64,000 nt of DNA from Fremontodendron californicum (GCA_030761205.1 JAULJL010000003.1:29642123-29706122), one strand, 5' to 3'. Positions 11,460-23,048 are shown, counted from the first letter of the stretch. The notes: a model not told the origin generated them from the letters alone. Program-made: numbers and translations.

Positions 11460-11580
11460 GCTTTAAAAAAAAAAATTGAAAAAACTGAAAAAAATGAAGA
11501 AATGAAAAAATGAAAAATGAAAAAAAAAAACAAAAAGAAAAGAAAAAGAAAAAAGAAAAAAATGATAAAAATTGAAAAAG
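11460..11580 (+). repeat. A-rich simple sequence
   Basis: Long runs of A broken by TG and G. The equivalent place in elements 2 and 4 (25600-25700 and about 31465-31490) is also A-rich, just upstream of the conserved block ending in the polypurine tract. Confidence 0.7.
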
Positions 11581-11676
11581 AAACCCCTTTCCCTTTTCCT
11601 TCACATGTGATCTCACTGACCGTATAAAATTAGTGTTTGTTTATCTTTCTCTGATTCCTGATTCTCAGCAATAGCT

Positions 11677-11689
11677 AAAGAGGGGCAGC
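11677..11689 (+). promoter_or_regulatory. Polypurine tract of element 1
   Basis: AAAGAGGGGCAGC lies directly before the LTR start TGTAAACACC. The same tract precedes the LTRs at 25818 and 31620, with the conserved upstream words CACATGTGAT and GATTCTCAGCAATAG. It primes plus-strand DNA synthesis. Confidence 0.85.
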
Positions 11690-12414
11690 TGTAAACACCT
11701 AATTTTGTCCGGACCACTAAAATAGGTATGTTTTCTTCCTAAATTGATGTTTCAGAATTTGAAAAGACTTTTTTTTCATCCTGCAGGTGGAACTCCGATA
11801 CTTAGTTTAAGAGGGCGAGCATAAAAAGTCAAACTTAAAAAAATTCAACCCCGTAAAAAGTCAAACCCAGAAAAAGTCAACCCCAGAAAATCAATTACTG
11901 AAAAAATCAACCCACTTTCAAAATCAAGATTTGAAGTTCAATTGAAAAATGGCAAAAGAATTTTGATAATCCGAGGTCTACAATGAAAGATATGGAGTTC
12001 GGAAGTTGGGATTTGGAGATTCAGTAGAAAGGAAACCCTAATCCGAGAAATTTAGGGAAAAGTGCTTAAACGATCGAATTGGTCGAAATTGAAGGTTCCA
12101 AATGAAAGATAAGCACTGACTACGGGTAATGGAGAAGCCACTTGAAAGAAAAATCGAAAGAAAAGTCAATCAAGGAGAAAACCAAGAGAAAAGTCGATCT
12201 AGGAGAAAACCGAGAATTAGGGTTTTTTGGTGGATTTCGGTGAAATCGGGAAGAATCACAGAAATGGCCGGACTTGGTAATACCAAAGCCCCCAATGGAT
12301 GAGAAATGATTAAAAAGGGATAGCCCAAGGCTCAGCTTGAAGAAAATCTGAAAATCGGACTTGTTTTGAGCAAAACTGAGTTTCGGAGGCAAAAGGGCAA
12401 AATTGGAAAATTTG

Positions 12415-13080
12415 GGAAAAATAGCAAATGGACTCCAAAAATTCTGAAAATTTGCAAATCTCATTCGTAAATCATTTTGAAGAGATTGGCGAAAGAAAAT
12501 CTTGATTCGGAGTTCGTTCGCAAAATAGCCAAATCCCAAGCTTCTTGTGTAGTAATTCAAGAAGGAAAATCCCCAAAAAATAGCAAATAAGCTCCAAATG
12601 TTCTGAAATTTTGAAAATCTCTTTTTTAATTTATTTGGAAGAGATTGGCGAAAGAAAATCTTGATTCGGAGTTCGTTTGCAAAATGGCCAAATCCCGGGC
12701 CTCCTATGCAATAATTCAAGAAGATAAATCCCAGAAAAATAGCAAATGGACTCCAAAAATTCTAAAATTTTGCAAATCTAGTTTTTAAATTATTTGGAAG
12801 ATATTGGCGAAGGAAAATCTTGATTCGGAGTTCGTTTGCAAAATGGTCAAATCCTGAGCCCCTTTGTAGTAATTCAAGCAGATAAATCCTGAAAAAATAC
12901 CAAATGAGTTCCAAAAATTATGAAAACTTCCAGATCACACTTTTAAATTATTTGGAAGAGATTGGTGAAGAAAAATCTTGAATTGGAGCTCGTTTTAAAA
13001 ATGGTAAAATGTAGGGGCATAAAAGGGCATATTAGGAAGCAAAAATCCAAATAAATAGCAAATGGACTCAAAAATTTTTG
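12415..13080 (+). repeat. ~157-bp tandem array in the LTR of element 1
   Basis: Four to five units marked by AATAGCAAATGGACTCC, GAAGAGATTGGCGAA and GATTCGGAGTTCGTTTGC, starting near 12418, 12580, 12735, 12893 and 13050. The same family of units with a similar period is in the LTRs at 26480-27060, 32300-32780 and (reversed) 42060-42650. The long minus-strand frame at 12120-12719 is a by-product. Confidence 0.8.
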
Positions 13081-14149
13081 AAAACTTTCAGAATTTAATA
13101 TTTTATTATTTTGAAAGTATTAAAAAAATAAAAATTTAATTTGGAGTCCGTTTGATATTTATTTGCATCAGGGGGCAAAACGATCATTTCACCCAAGCAA
13201 CCGAAAAGGGCTTCTTTGGGCCTTTCAAAAAATTAGAATTGGGCTGGAAAAGAGAAGTGCTGGCCTGCCAAGGCCCAAAGGAAGGAGAAAGCTTCTGATT
13301 TTTCAATCAAATGGCCAAGAATTAAGAGTTAGTTAGAGATTCTCTTTGATCAAGCCATGGTGATTAAGCCACATAGGCCAAGAGAGATGTCAACATTATT
13401 CTTGAACAACTGTAATTTGGGACAGCTGATATGCTAACCTAAGGATGATAATTTCATGATTTTTTCACTTTGAATTATTAGCCATTTGATGGAAAATTGG
13501 TTACAAAAAAATGACAACATCCTTGAGGATTTAGAGGAGCATTCGGCCAGCACTTTGGAGGGGGTTCAGAATTTCATTTTGACACTTCATTTTTGCTGAT
13601 TTCTCTTGGTTTTTCTCTCTTTGGTTGAAAGCAAAAAGAAAAAGTTTAGAAAAGAAAGGAAAGTTTGAAGAGATAAAGCTTGAAATATAGCTTCTTGAGG
13701 TTGCTCTTGATCACCAACTCTTGCACTTTCTTGATTTTCCATTCTTGCTTTTGCTATTTTAATTATTATTTGGTTAGTTTCCTTTTTAAATAAGTTTTTT
13801 TTTTTATTGTTCTTCTTAAGTTCTTTCTTCATCTCTTTCTTAAATATTTTTTTTTTACAATTTTTTTATATTTTTCTCACCATGGCCGAATGGCCTACAT
13901 TTTTATTTAATGTTGTTGTTTTGTTTATTTTATCATGTTATTTATGTTATTTTCTTTAATCTGGATGTCTTAAGTGTTATTCTACTTCATATACTTGAGT
14001 TATATTTTAATTTGGTTGCTTTGTTTGTTTCCATTTATGATTTAAATATCATGTTCTTGCATTTTTTATTTTCTGTTTTCATAATGTTTAAATTTGTTGA
14101 TGTTTTATATTTAGTATATCAAGTGTTTGTGAAAATACTTGTGTTTGCA

Positions 14150-14620
14150 TGATTTGAGTTTTATATTTACTTGAGCATGTTAGTATATCAAGTGCTTGTG
14201 AAAATGCTTGTTTGATTTTAGTATTTCTACTTTGTGTTTGCATGTTTTGAGTGTTATATTTTAGTTGAGCATGTTAGTATATCAAGTGTTTGTGAAAATG
14301 CCGTGCTTGTTGGAGCTTGATGCTATTCGGCTACTCCATGTGTTTTACATTGTGTGTTGCATTTTTTCCATGTTAGTTGGTAGGTTTTTGCATTTGTATG
14401 ACATATGATTTAGTTTTGCATGCTAGTATACCAAGTGTTTGTGAAAATGCCATGCTTGTTGGAGCTTGAGGCCATTCGGCTACTCCATGTGTTTTGCATT
14501 GTGTGTTGCACTTTTGCCATGTTAGTTGGTAGGTTTTTGCATTTGCATGACATTTGATTTAGTTTTGCATGTTAGTATACCAAGTGTTTGTGAAAATGTC
14601 ATGTTAGGAACCATAGGCCA
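14150..14620 (+). repeat. ~150-bp direct repeats in the LTR of element 1
   Basis: Three to four units with ACCAAGTGTTTGTGAAAATG, CATTCGGCTACTCCATGTG and GCATTTTTGCCATGTTAG. I do not see these units in the other LTR copies. Confidence 0.65.
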
Positions 14621-15087
14621 TTCAGCTACTCCTTGTATTCTAGCATCATGGTTGCATTTTTGCTATGTTAGTTGATAGGTTAGCATTTGTATGATATTTG
14701 GTTGAGTTTTTAGTTTAAGCATGCCTTGTGTTTGTGAAAATGCCATGCATATTTTAGTTATTAGGTTTGGTTTATTTTCCATGCATGTTCATGCATTTTA
14801 GACCTATGTTGCATTAAATGCCATGCAAGTTCATTTAGGTCTAGGTCACTATATGAATGCCATACATTTTTCCATGACATTTAGGTTTAAACTCATCAAT
14901 TTCATGCATTATATTTGCTGTAACTTTTCATGCATTTCATGTTCATGCCACTTGAATAATGACTTAGGCCAATTAATGGTTCAAAGTCATGCTCTCTTGA
15001 GCACACTTGTGGAAAATTAAGTTTTGTCAAATTGATTATTCTACCTTTGTGATTTTTTTTACTCAGCCAATTTTTATCCAACTTTCA

Positions 15088-15510
15088 AAAAGCCAGATTG
15101 GGAAATGAGAGGGAAAAGACATCCATGTTGCACAAGGAGAATGAGACGCTCCATGCAACCATCCAGTCCCTAGAGCATCAGTGCAAGTCCAGAAGGCTGA
15201 CATCAATGCCATCATTCAGGAATGCTGAGAGAGGGAGGTCGAGTGGAGACAGGCTAATGATTTAGCTATAGATGCTAGTATGAGGTGAAAGGAAGAGACT
15301 TTGGGGAGACAACAGTATATAGACGACCTGACCAGGTAGATCCACAAGGTTGTGATTAAGGCAAGAGAGATAGTGAAGAAAGTGAAAATTTGTGACAGGA
15401 TGTCAACCCGACCAGGAAACATGGACAACATCTATTGAACTTCCTAGAAGAAGCACAAGACCAGTATGAGCAAATCAAACATTTTTATGTAACCCGAGAT
15501 TAGGAAATGG
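15088..15510 (+). pseudogene. ORF1-like coiled-coil protein, C-terminal remnant
   Basis: Translated in pieces, this stretch gives a charged, helix-prone sequence (for example LHKENETLHATIQSLEHQ, then WRQANDLAIDASM) and, after a frameshift near 15410, NFLEEAQDQYEQIKHFY. Several stops (near 15227, 15286 and 15339) and at least one frameshift break it. The coiled-coil character and position upstream of gag fit the extra ORF1 described for Ogre-type elements, whose function is not known. It is unlike the gag-like ORF at 2725-3657. The N-terminal part lies beyond the 15087 breakpoint. Confidence 0.5.
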
Positions 15511-15807
15511 TATATAACAAGTTTTTATGAATTAATGAAAAACCTTTGTGTTAGAATTTGATCTTAGAGCAAATATCGTTACTTGCATCATTTCATACAA
15601 GTTATGGAAGCATACATTCATTCATTCATTTGTTTGATTAGTCATACATTGATTCATCCTTGCACACATTTAATAAATAAAAGGAATAATGTGCCACGAA
15701 ATTCTAATTTGTTGTATTTACACAAAGGTTTAAAAATTAGGCGCCCATCAAAACTCCCAGAAAGAAGAGCTCCACTTCAGTATAATACACGATCGCAAGT
15801 CAGGATC

Positions 15808-18266
15808 ATGGAAAATGAACAGATTGCCCGGATTGAGAGAATGGAAAAAGCATAAGAGGAGTTAAGGGAACAGTTGGCCAAGTCTCAGGCCGAACCGAGG
15901 GATCATATGATTAAGCTGATGGAACTGGTGTCCGCCGCATTTAAGGGAAAAGGGACACGCGGAAAATTCAGCCCTAGGATTAGAATCAAGAAATCAAGGG
16001 GACAAAGAGGGTCAGCAAGAAGCCGTACTGACAAACGACCAAACTTCGCAGAATACAGAAACTCTACCATCGGTAGTGGCAATGCCTTTTGTGTATGTTC
16101 AACCCAATACAGGGCACAGAAACAATTACCGATCAGGGTGAATCTTGGGGCAATCTCAAAAACTCTATCGATATCCCAGATCTCGATGAGCTCGCAGAGT
16201 AAGAAAACATGAAAGCGACGGAGCTGAAAAGGGTTGAAAGGTCTGAATCACAAAAGAAGTATCAACTTTTGGAAGAATGGCTTAGGGCCGTGGAAATGGC
16301 TGAGCTGTTTGGAAGCCTCGATGCTAAAGAGATGAGTTTAGTCTCTGGCTTTGTGATCCCACCCAAGTTCAAAACGCCAGATTTTGAGAAGTACAACGGG
16401 ACCACCAATCTTTCAGCACATTTACGATGTTTTGTCGAAAAATGACCGAACATGATAGTGATTAGAAGTTGCTTATCCACTGCTTCCAAGACAGCCTTAC
16501 GGGATCTACCACTCGATGGTACAATCAACTCACCCGAAGCAAGATCCAATCATGGATGAATTTGGTTAGAGCCTTCTTGGAACACTACAAACACGTATCT
16601 GACATGGTACCTGACAGGCTATCCTTGAAAAACATGGGGAAGCAAGCTACTGAGAGCTTCAAACAGTATGCCCATAAATGGAGAGACATGGCTACCCAAG
16701 TGCATCCACCATTGACTGACAAAGAAACTATGATTCTTTTCATTAATACTTTGAAGGCACCATACTATGAGAAGTTAGTGGGAATGCCACTAAGAATTTT
16801 GCAGATATGGTCATATCTAGGGAGATGATTGAAACCGCCATCAAAAGCGATAAAATGGATAGTGGAGAACCAGCCGCCCACAAGAAAACGCCAAGAAAAA
16901 AGAAAGGAAGGCTCACGCAGTCAGTTTAAATAGCCGACCTTTTGCATCTCCAACACCCTATACACCTTAATCAACCTATAATCCATATTATCCGACAATA
17001 AACAGCCTTACTCAGAACCCTTTTTCCTTACACAGCTATCCCACCGCAACCATATCCGATTAGCATATCTCCTCAGATAGACATTCCACCAAACACTACC
17101 CCAACATGCAAAACATTCCCCAAAATGATCAAACGCCTGTGAGGAATACCCAAAAGCCTCAATATGACCCTACCCCTACTACTTACAGTGAGTTATACCC
17201 GAAGCTTCTACAGGGTCAACTTGTTGCGCCTGTCTATCTTCAACCTTTAAAGCCTCCTTATCCCAAATGGTATGATTCCAACACTCATTGCGCGTACCAT
17301 GCGAGCATCCAAAGACACTCAATCGAGACTTGCACTCCTTTCAAGCGTAAGGTTCAGAGCCTTATTGATGCAGGAATCTTGAAATTTGGGCCAAAAAGTG
17401 GACCTAATATTGCGAGAAACTCGTTAACTAATCATACGGAGGCCAAGGTTAATGCAATCATGTCAGGAGAGGTTGAAAAGGTAAAAAACGATGTCAGGAA
17501 AGTAAAAATGCCTATGATCAGAGTCTGGTTTGAGATGGTCAAGGCAGGGTTGATTAAGCCAAAAACATATGTGAGGAAAATAGTCAGCCAGTCAGAAGAC
17601 TTTTGCCAATACCATGAGTGTAAAGGGCATGCCATTCAGGGCTGTGAAGAGTTCTTAGCAAAGGTTCAAAAGATGATGGATATGGGCGAGGCCTAATTTT
17701 CTGAAAAGATAGAAGAGCCTGAAATCAATATGAATGAGACTGGTTATGAGGTGGGTAGACGCCTAATCATATATTGTGATGAGCTCGAGGTAAAGGCTAT
17801 TCTAGTAGCCGAAAGACTCGCTCCGAAGATGATCATAGAATTGCCGTCACCTTTTCCTTACAATGAAGACAGGACAATTCCATGGAATTATGAATGCAGT
17901 ATGGCAATGCTAGGATCTTCAAACCATCAGGCAGCTATCGTGGATGTAACCAGAGTGGGGCACCTAACCCAAAGCGGTAGATGTTATGCCCCGGGGACAG
18001 TTGAACCTGACAAAGGAAAAAGGGCAGTGGGACCAGACCCTATGGAGGTAGAACAACCTAGGGAGCTAGGAAAGAATCCAGCTCCAGCTAGTAAAGTAAA
18101 AGAACCGGTAAATGAGAAGGAAGCCTGTAAGTTCTTAAAGTTCATCAAACACAGCGAGTATAGTGTGGTAGAGCAATTACACCGCCAACTTACTAGGATT
18201 TCAGTTCTTTCACTATTGTTAAACTTAGAGCCGCACTGAAATTCTTTGCTGAGAATTCTAAACTAG
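15808..18266 (+). pseudogene. gag: Gag of element 2 with two zinc knuckles (several stops and frameshifts)
   Basis: Starts at ATG 15808 (MENEQIARIERMEKA), stops at 15853-15855, then shifts frame near 15960, 16440 and 16790. The capsid-type domain covers about 16340-16800 (IPPKFKTPDFEKYNGTT, then TRWYNQL). The frame is open at 17106-17696, with one CX2HX5HX4C knuckle at 17289-17333 and a second, CX2HX4HX4C, at 17604-17645. A linker continues to about 18239, with stops at 17694-17696, 18237-18239 and about 18264. Element 1 gag has only the first knuckle before it ends. Gag would package RNA; this copy cannot. Confidence 0.8.
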
Positions 18267-19261
18267 GCTTACGTGGCTAACAACATATCGGTGGAGAAGT
18301 TAGATCGGTTGGTGGGGAACATTACAGCGAATGATTACATCTCTTTCAGCTATGATGAGATACCGCCAAATGGAATAGGATTCACCAATGCCCTTCATAT
18401 CACCACTACCTGCAAGGGGCATATTCTACCCCGAGTACTCCTTGACAATGGATCTTCTTTGAATGTGATGCCATTGGCTACCTTGTCAAAACTGCCAATG
18501 GATATGTCCTACATGCTGCCGAGTCATACCGTTGTCAGAGCCTTTGATGGCACTCAATGGGAGATGATGGGAAGCATTGAAATCTTGCTTCAGATAGGTC
18601 CCTGTACCTATAATATGGATTTTCAAGTGATGGACATCACCCCATCCTACAATTGCTTGCTGGGAAGGCCGTGAATTCACTATGCCGTCATCTCTCCATC
18701 AAAAATTGAAATTTGTGATGGAGGGGCGCTTGGTCAGCGTGTCAAGAGAAGAGGATATCATCGCTTCAGCGTCCACTGATTCCCCTTACATAGAAGTGAG
18801 CAAGGATGTTATAGAATGCTCATTCAGGTCGCTGGAATTTGTCAACGCCGTGTTCGTCATTGAAGGATATAAAATTCCAAAGCCAAGGCTATCCAAGAAT
18901 ACCAGGTTATGGGTGAAAACAATAGTTGGAAAAGGCTGCAGAGTAGGAAAAAGACTGGTAAAGCATCTCCAAGGGATGACCAAAGCAATAGAAGTGGCCG
19001 AGAAGAAAGATCGATTCGATCTCGGATATCTCCCTAAAGCTCATGGGAAAAAGAAACAAATCGAGAAGAACCAATAAAGAAGGATGGCCCGTCTTGCGGG
19101 TGTAGATATAGAATGGGTGCCCATGACTTTCCCCCAATCCTTCACATATTTCGCTCGGTCGGTTTTGAGTTTGGGGGAAATAATTTCGAGGATGTAATAG
19201 TCTTGCTGGAGCAGGCTTTCGAGGAGTTCTATAGGGTTGAAGACATACAACCACATGAAAT
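18267..19261 (+). pseudogene. PR: Aspartic protease (retropepsin) region of element 2
   Basis: The frame 18273-18674 carries a retropepsin core: VLLDNGSSLNVMP around 18435-18475, where the active-site triad reads DNG (a form I recall in Tat-type proteases) rather than DTG, and later a YNCLLGRP ending. A TGA at 18672-18674 takes the place of a conserved Trp. After a frameshift the region goes on at 18682-19077 and again around 19084-19255, ending near EEFYRVEDIQPHEMM. Proteases of this type cut the Gag-Pol precursor during particle maturation. Confidence 0.75.
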
Positions 19262-19605
19262 GATGGTCGGTATGGCCTAAACAGATGAACAGAGGGGTGA
19301 AAGCACTAGTTAGGTTGTGCGTCCGTGCCCTCTAGGTTAAAAGCTAACAAATTGGAGCATGACTGAATTTCCCTTAGTTTTTAGGTCTACTCCAATGTAA
19401 TACTCTAAACCAACACTTAATTGCCTCTGCCGAAGGGCATTAAGAATCCTTTGTATGGGCGTATGTTTAAAACTTATCATTTAATAAATAACAATCAAGA
19501 TGCATGTTCTTCATATCAATGTGTCCGCATTATTTCATCATTTCATTCTTTCATTATTATTGCCTATATGCCTTCCTATATTGTTTCTTCCCCACCTATT
19601 TACAG
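19262..19605 (+). other. Intron-like spacer between protease and RT
   Basis: About 340 bp without coding similarity separates the protease tail from the RT frame. It ends in a pyrimidine-rich stretch (TTGTTTCTTCCCCACC) followed by TATTTACAG, a good plant 3' splice site at 19604-19605, and the RT frame opens immediately after. The donor is uncertain; GTTAGG near 19310 is one candidate. Family knowledge: Ogre elements have a spliced intron between protease and RT. Spliced or unspliced RNA would alter the Gag-PR to RT ratio. Confidence 0.6.
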
Positions 19606-21340
19606 GTGTCCAGATACGAAATATGAGGACTGTCCTGTCAATAATTCTGAAATTGATTTTGAAAAACCTATCTGTACGGGTGATTTTGATGCTAACGAAG
19701 ATGTCAAGGAATGTGATTTGCCTCCGGATTTGTTGAGAATAAAAGAACAAGAGAAGAAACACGTATTACCTCATAGAGAGCAATTAGAAGTGATAAATTT
19801 GGGAAATGGTAAAGAAATAAGAGAAGTCAAGATTGGGATTGCTATTTCACCATTGATAAAACAAGATTTGATAATTCTAACCCGAGAATATGCGGACGTG
19901 TTTTCATGGTCATACCAAGACATGCCTGGGTTGGACCCTGATATTGTGGTTCACAAATTGCCTTTGAAACCAGATTGCAAGCTGATTCAGTAGAAATTGA
20001 GAAGAATGAGGCCTGAAATGATGTTAAAAGTAAAAGAGGAAGTGAAAAAGCAATTTGATGCTAGATTCTTGGAAGTGGCAAAATACCCAGAGTGGGTAGC
20101 CAACATTGTCTCAATTCCGAAGAAAGAAGGCAAAGTACGAATGTGTGTCGATTACCGGGACCTGAATAGGGCAAGCCCTAAGGATAATTTCCCATTGCCT
20201 TATATTGATACCCTAGTCGATAATACCGCTAAGAATTCCATATTTTCCTTCATGGACGGGTTATCAAGGTAGAATCAGATTAAGATGGCACCGGAAGATA
20301 TGGAGAAAACCATATTCGTGATGATGTGGGGAACCTTTTGCTATAAGGTAATGCTATTCGGGTTGAAAAACGCTGGGGAAACATATCAAAAAGCCATGGT
20401 AACTTTATTCCATGACATGATGCATAAAGAAACCAAAGTTTATGTTGATGATATGATCCCAAAGTCGCAAAGAGAGGACGAACACATTGTGAATCTTAAA
20501 AAGCTCTTTGAAAGATTGAGAAAATTTCAACTTAAACTCAACCCGGCAAAGTGCACGTTCGGAGTCACCTCCGGAAAGCTACTAGGCTTCATTGTTAGCC
20601 AGAAAGGGATTGAGATTGATCCAGATAAAGTGAAAGCTATTCAAAGCTTGCCTCCCCCTCATACTCAGAAAAAGGTAAGAAGCTTTTTGGGTAGGCTGAA
20701 TTATATTGCTCGGTTCATCTCTCAACCAACCGATAAGTGCAACCCGATCTTCAAGTTACTTTGATAGCGTGATCCAGGGGAATGGAATGAAGGATGCCAG
20801 ATAGCCTTTGATAAGGTCAAGCATTATCTGTTGAACCCAACGATGCTAATACCACCGATCCCAAGGAAGCCGTTGATATTGTATTTGTCAGTATTTGAGA
20901 AGTCCATGGGATGTGTGTTGGGGCAACATTATAAAATAGGAAAGAAAGAACAAGCCATCTACTATCTCAGTAAAAAGTTCACTGAGTAGGAGTTAAAGTA
21001 TTCATTTGTAGAAAGGCTTTGTTGTGCCTTAGCCTGGACTGCCCGGAGACTCAGGCAATACATGTTGCATCACACGGCATGGCTGATTGCAAAACTAGAT
21101 CCCCTCAAATACGTATTCGAGGCGCCTTCGTTATCAGGAAGAACGGCAAGGTGGCAAGTGTTGCTTTCCGAATATGATGTTGTGTATGTGAGCCAAAAAG
21201 CTATAAAGGGTAGCACAGTAGCTGAATTCCTAGCTAGCCGAGCGGTAGAGGATTACGAGCCTCTAAACTTTGATTTCCCTGACGAAGACTTAATGTGTGT
21301 CTCGCAAGAAGAAGGGACTTCTCTAAAAAAAAACCTGGAA
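19606..21340 (+). pseudogene. RT: Reverse transcriptase and first RNase H of element 2 (in-frame stops)
   Basis: One frame from about 19607 to 21353, broken by TAG 19991-19993, TAG 20270-20272, TGA-TAG at 20762-20767 and TAG near 20987. RT landmarks in order: EVAKYPEWVANIVSIPKKEG, VRMCVDYRDLN, FPLPYIDTL, CYKVMLFGLKNA and the catalytic YVDD at 20441-20452, which is intact. The connection and first RNase H follow (YYLSKKFTE, then LRQYMLHHTAW near 21050-21080); this first RNase H looks degenerate, as is typical of the Tat lineage. The enzyme copies element RNA into DNA in cytoplasmic particles. All damage is nonsense, except a frameshift in the A9 run at 21326-21334. Confidence 0.88.
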
Positions 21341-21720
21341 AATGTATTTTGATGGCGCTTCTAATGCCATAGGGCATGGAATCGATGCAGTGCTCATATC
21401 CCCTGAGGAAAAGTATTATCCTTTAACTGCCAGATTGGATTTTGATTGTACAAACAATACCGCTGAGTATGAAGCATGTACTGTGGGTCTTCGTGCCCCC
21501 ATAGAAAGGAAAATCAAAACACTAGAGGTCTTCGGAGATTCAGCCTTGATGATATACCAACTGAGCAGAGAATGGAAAACCCGAGATGCAAAGTTATTCC
21601 GATATCGAGAGCTTATACTAAGCCTGATTGAGGAATTCAAAGAAGTGGTTTTTAATTATTTCCCTTTAGAAGAGAGTTGAATGGCAGATGCTCTAGCCAC
21701 TTTATCATCAATATTTAAAG
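21335..21720 (+). pseudogene. aRH: Archaeal-type second RNase H of element 2
   Basis: A new frame (reached by slipping in the A9 run) opens with WKMYFDGASN. All four catalytic acidic positions are visible: Asp in YFDG (21351-21353), Glu in AEYEA (21471-21473), Asp in GDS (21537-21539) and Asp in MADALA (21687-21689). One TGA (21678-21680) precedes the last. A second RNase H of archaeal type between RT and integrase is the hallmark of the Tat lineage of plant Ty3/gypsy elements. It would remove the RNA strand and primers during reverse transcription. Confidence 0.85.
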
Positions 21721-23048
21721 TGAATGAAGGGGCCGAAGTTGTGCCAATCAAGATGAGCATATACGACTCTCCTACCCACTACTTGAGTATCGAAGAAGAA
21801 GCAGATGGTCACCCTTGGTATTACGACATCTTGCAATACATCAAGAGTAAAAAATACCCTGAGCAAGCAACAGAAAATGATAAGAGACCCCTGAAAAGAA
21901 TAGAGATGGGTTTTGTCTTGAATGGTGAGATTCTTTACAAGAAAAGGAAAGACCAGGTTTTGTTGAGGTGTGTCTTTTCTGCTGAAGCTTAGAAAATCCT
22001 CGAAGAGGTCCACGAGGGGATATGTGGCACTCACGCCAAAGGCCACATGCTGGCTAAACAGATTATGAGGGCCAGATACTATTGGCTAACCATGGAAGGG
22101 GATTGCATTTATTATTCCCAAAAGTGCCATAAATGCCAGATATATGCCGACAAGATTCATGTGACGCCATCGTCGCTGCACGTTATGACCACTCCCTGGC
22201 CATTTTCAATGTGGGGGATAGATATGATTGGGCCCACTACCCCGAAAGCTTCGAACGAACACCGCTTCATCCTAGTGGCCATAGATTACTTCACAAAGTG
22301 AGTGGAAGCAGCTTCTTATGCCAATGTAACAAAGTCAGTGGTGTGCAGATTCGTAAAGAAAGAGATTATATGCCGATATGGACTTCTGAAAAGAATAATT
22401 TTGGACAATTCTCTCAATCTGAACAACAAAATGATGAGGGAAATTTGTACCCAGTTCAAGATCCAACATCATAATTCGGTGCCTTATCGTCTGAAAATGA
22501 ATAGGGCAGTAGAAGAAGCCATCAAGAAGATTGTTGAAAAGATGACTGATATATACAAAGATTGGCATGAGATCTTGCCTTTTGCTCTCCATGCATACCG
22601 TACTTTAGTTCACACAGGTGCCACGCCATTTTCGCTGGTATACGGGATAGAGGCGGTGCTGCCTATCGAGGTTGAAATCCCTTCACTTCGTGTCTTGATG
22701 GAAGTAGGCCTAGAAGAGGCAAAATGGGTTAGAACTCACTATGAACAGTTGAATCTCATCGAGGAGAAAAGGCTGAAGGCAATTTGTCATGGACAGATGT
22801 ATCAGAAAAGGATAATCCGAGCCCACAACAAGAAGGTTCGCCCTAGGCAGTTTCGAGAGAGAGAGATGGTACTGAGGAAAGTTCTCCCTATCATGAAAGA
22901 TCCTTGTGGAAAATGGGCTCCAAATTGGGAAGGACCCTACGTGGTAAAAAGAGCTCTTTTTGGAGGATCATTGATCTTAACGGGGATGGACGGTGATGAC
23001 TTGAGAAATCCCGTGAACGCCGATGAATTGAAGAAATATTATGCTTGA
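21721..23048 (+). pseudogene. IN: Integrase of element 2
   Basis: Same frame as the second RNase H, with a TAG at 21990-21992 and a TGA at 22299-22301 where FTK is normally followed by Trp. The zinc-binding HHCC domain is seen as GTHAKGH and CHKC (about 22025-22135). The catalytic core has Asp in WGIDMIGP, a second Asp in ILDNSLN and Glu in NRAVEEA. The C-terminal part ends at FGGSLILTGMDGDD and NADELKKYYA, with the stop at 23046-23048. No chromodomain follows. The protein would insert element DNA into the genome. Relatively complete apart from two stops. Confidence 0.88.

Larger units (their letters stand above)
1..15087 (+). mobile_element. Element 1: gag-only Tat/Ogre-like Ty3/gypsy retrotransposon
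   Basis: Composite annotation. Seen in order: 3' part of a 5' LTR (1-1171), PBS (1175-1193), leader, gag-like ORF (2725-3657), gag (4511-5995), a hAT insertion, a long 3' untranslated region with tandem repeats, a polypurine tract (11677-11689) and a 3' LTR starting at 11690. Protease, RT, RNase H and integrase are absent: after gag the sequence goes straight to non-coding DNA and then to the block that follows integrase in element 2 (about 8250 here, 23050 there). Family knowledge: large Tat/Ogre elements have LTRs of several kb and a gag-PR-RT-RH-IN order. Inference: a non-autonomous, TR-GAG-like derivative that would need enzymes from a relative. The 3' LTR stops near 15087, where it abuts internal sequence of element 2, so the 3' target duplication cannot be checked. 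Confidence 0.75.
11690..15087 (+). repeat. 3' LTR of element 1, truncated at its 3' side
   Basis: Begins TGTAAACACCTAATTTTGTC, matching the starts of the LTRs at 31620 and (reversed) 43339. It contains AAAAAGTCAA repeats (11830-11930), a ~157-bp tandem array (12415-13080), a middle part unlike the other LTRs (13220-14140), and CATGTTAGTATA-type repeats (14150-14620). It then rejoins the family at AAGTCATGCTC (about 14985) and is lost just after ATCCAACTTT (about 15085). The missing 3' part would be about 1.7 kb by comparison with 31620-36864. Confidence 0.8.

Noticed and set aside
12120..12719. 199-codon minus-strand frame
   Set aside because: Antisense of the ~157-bp LTR array; the equivalent frame is broken in the other LTR copies.
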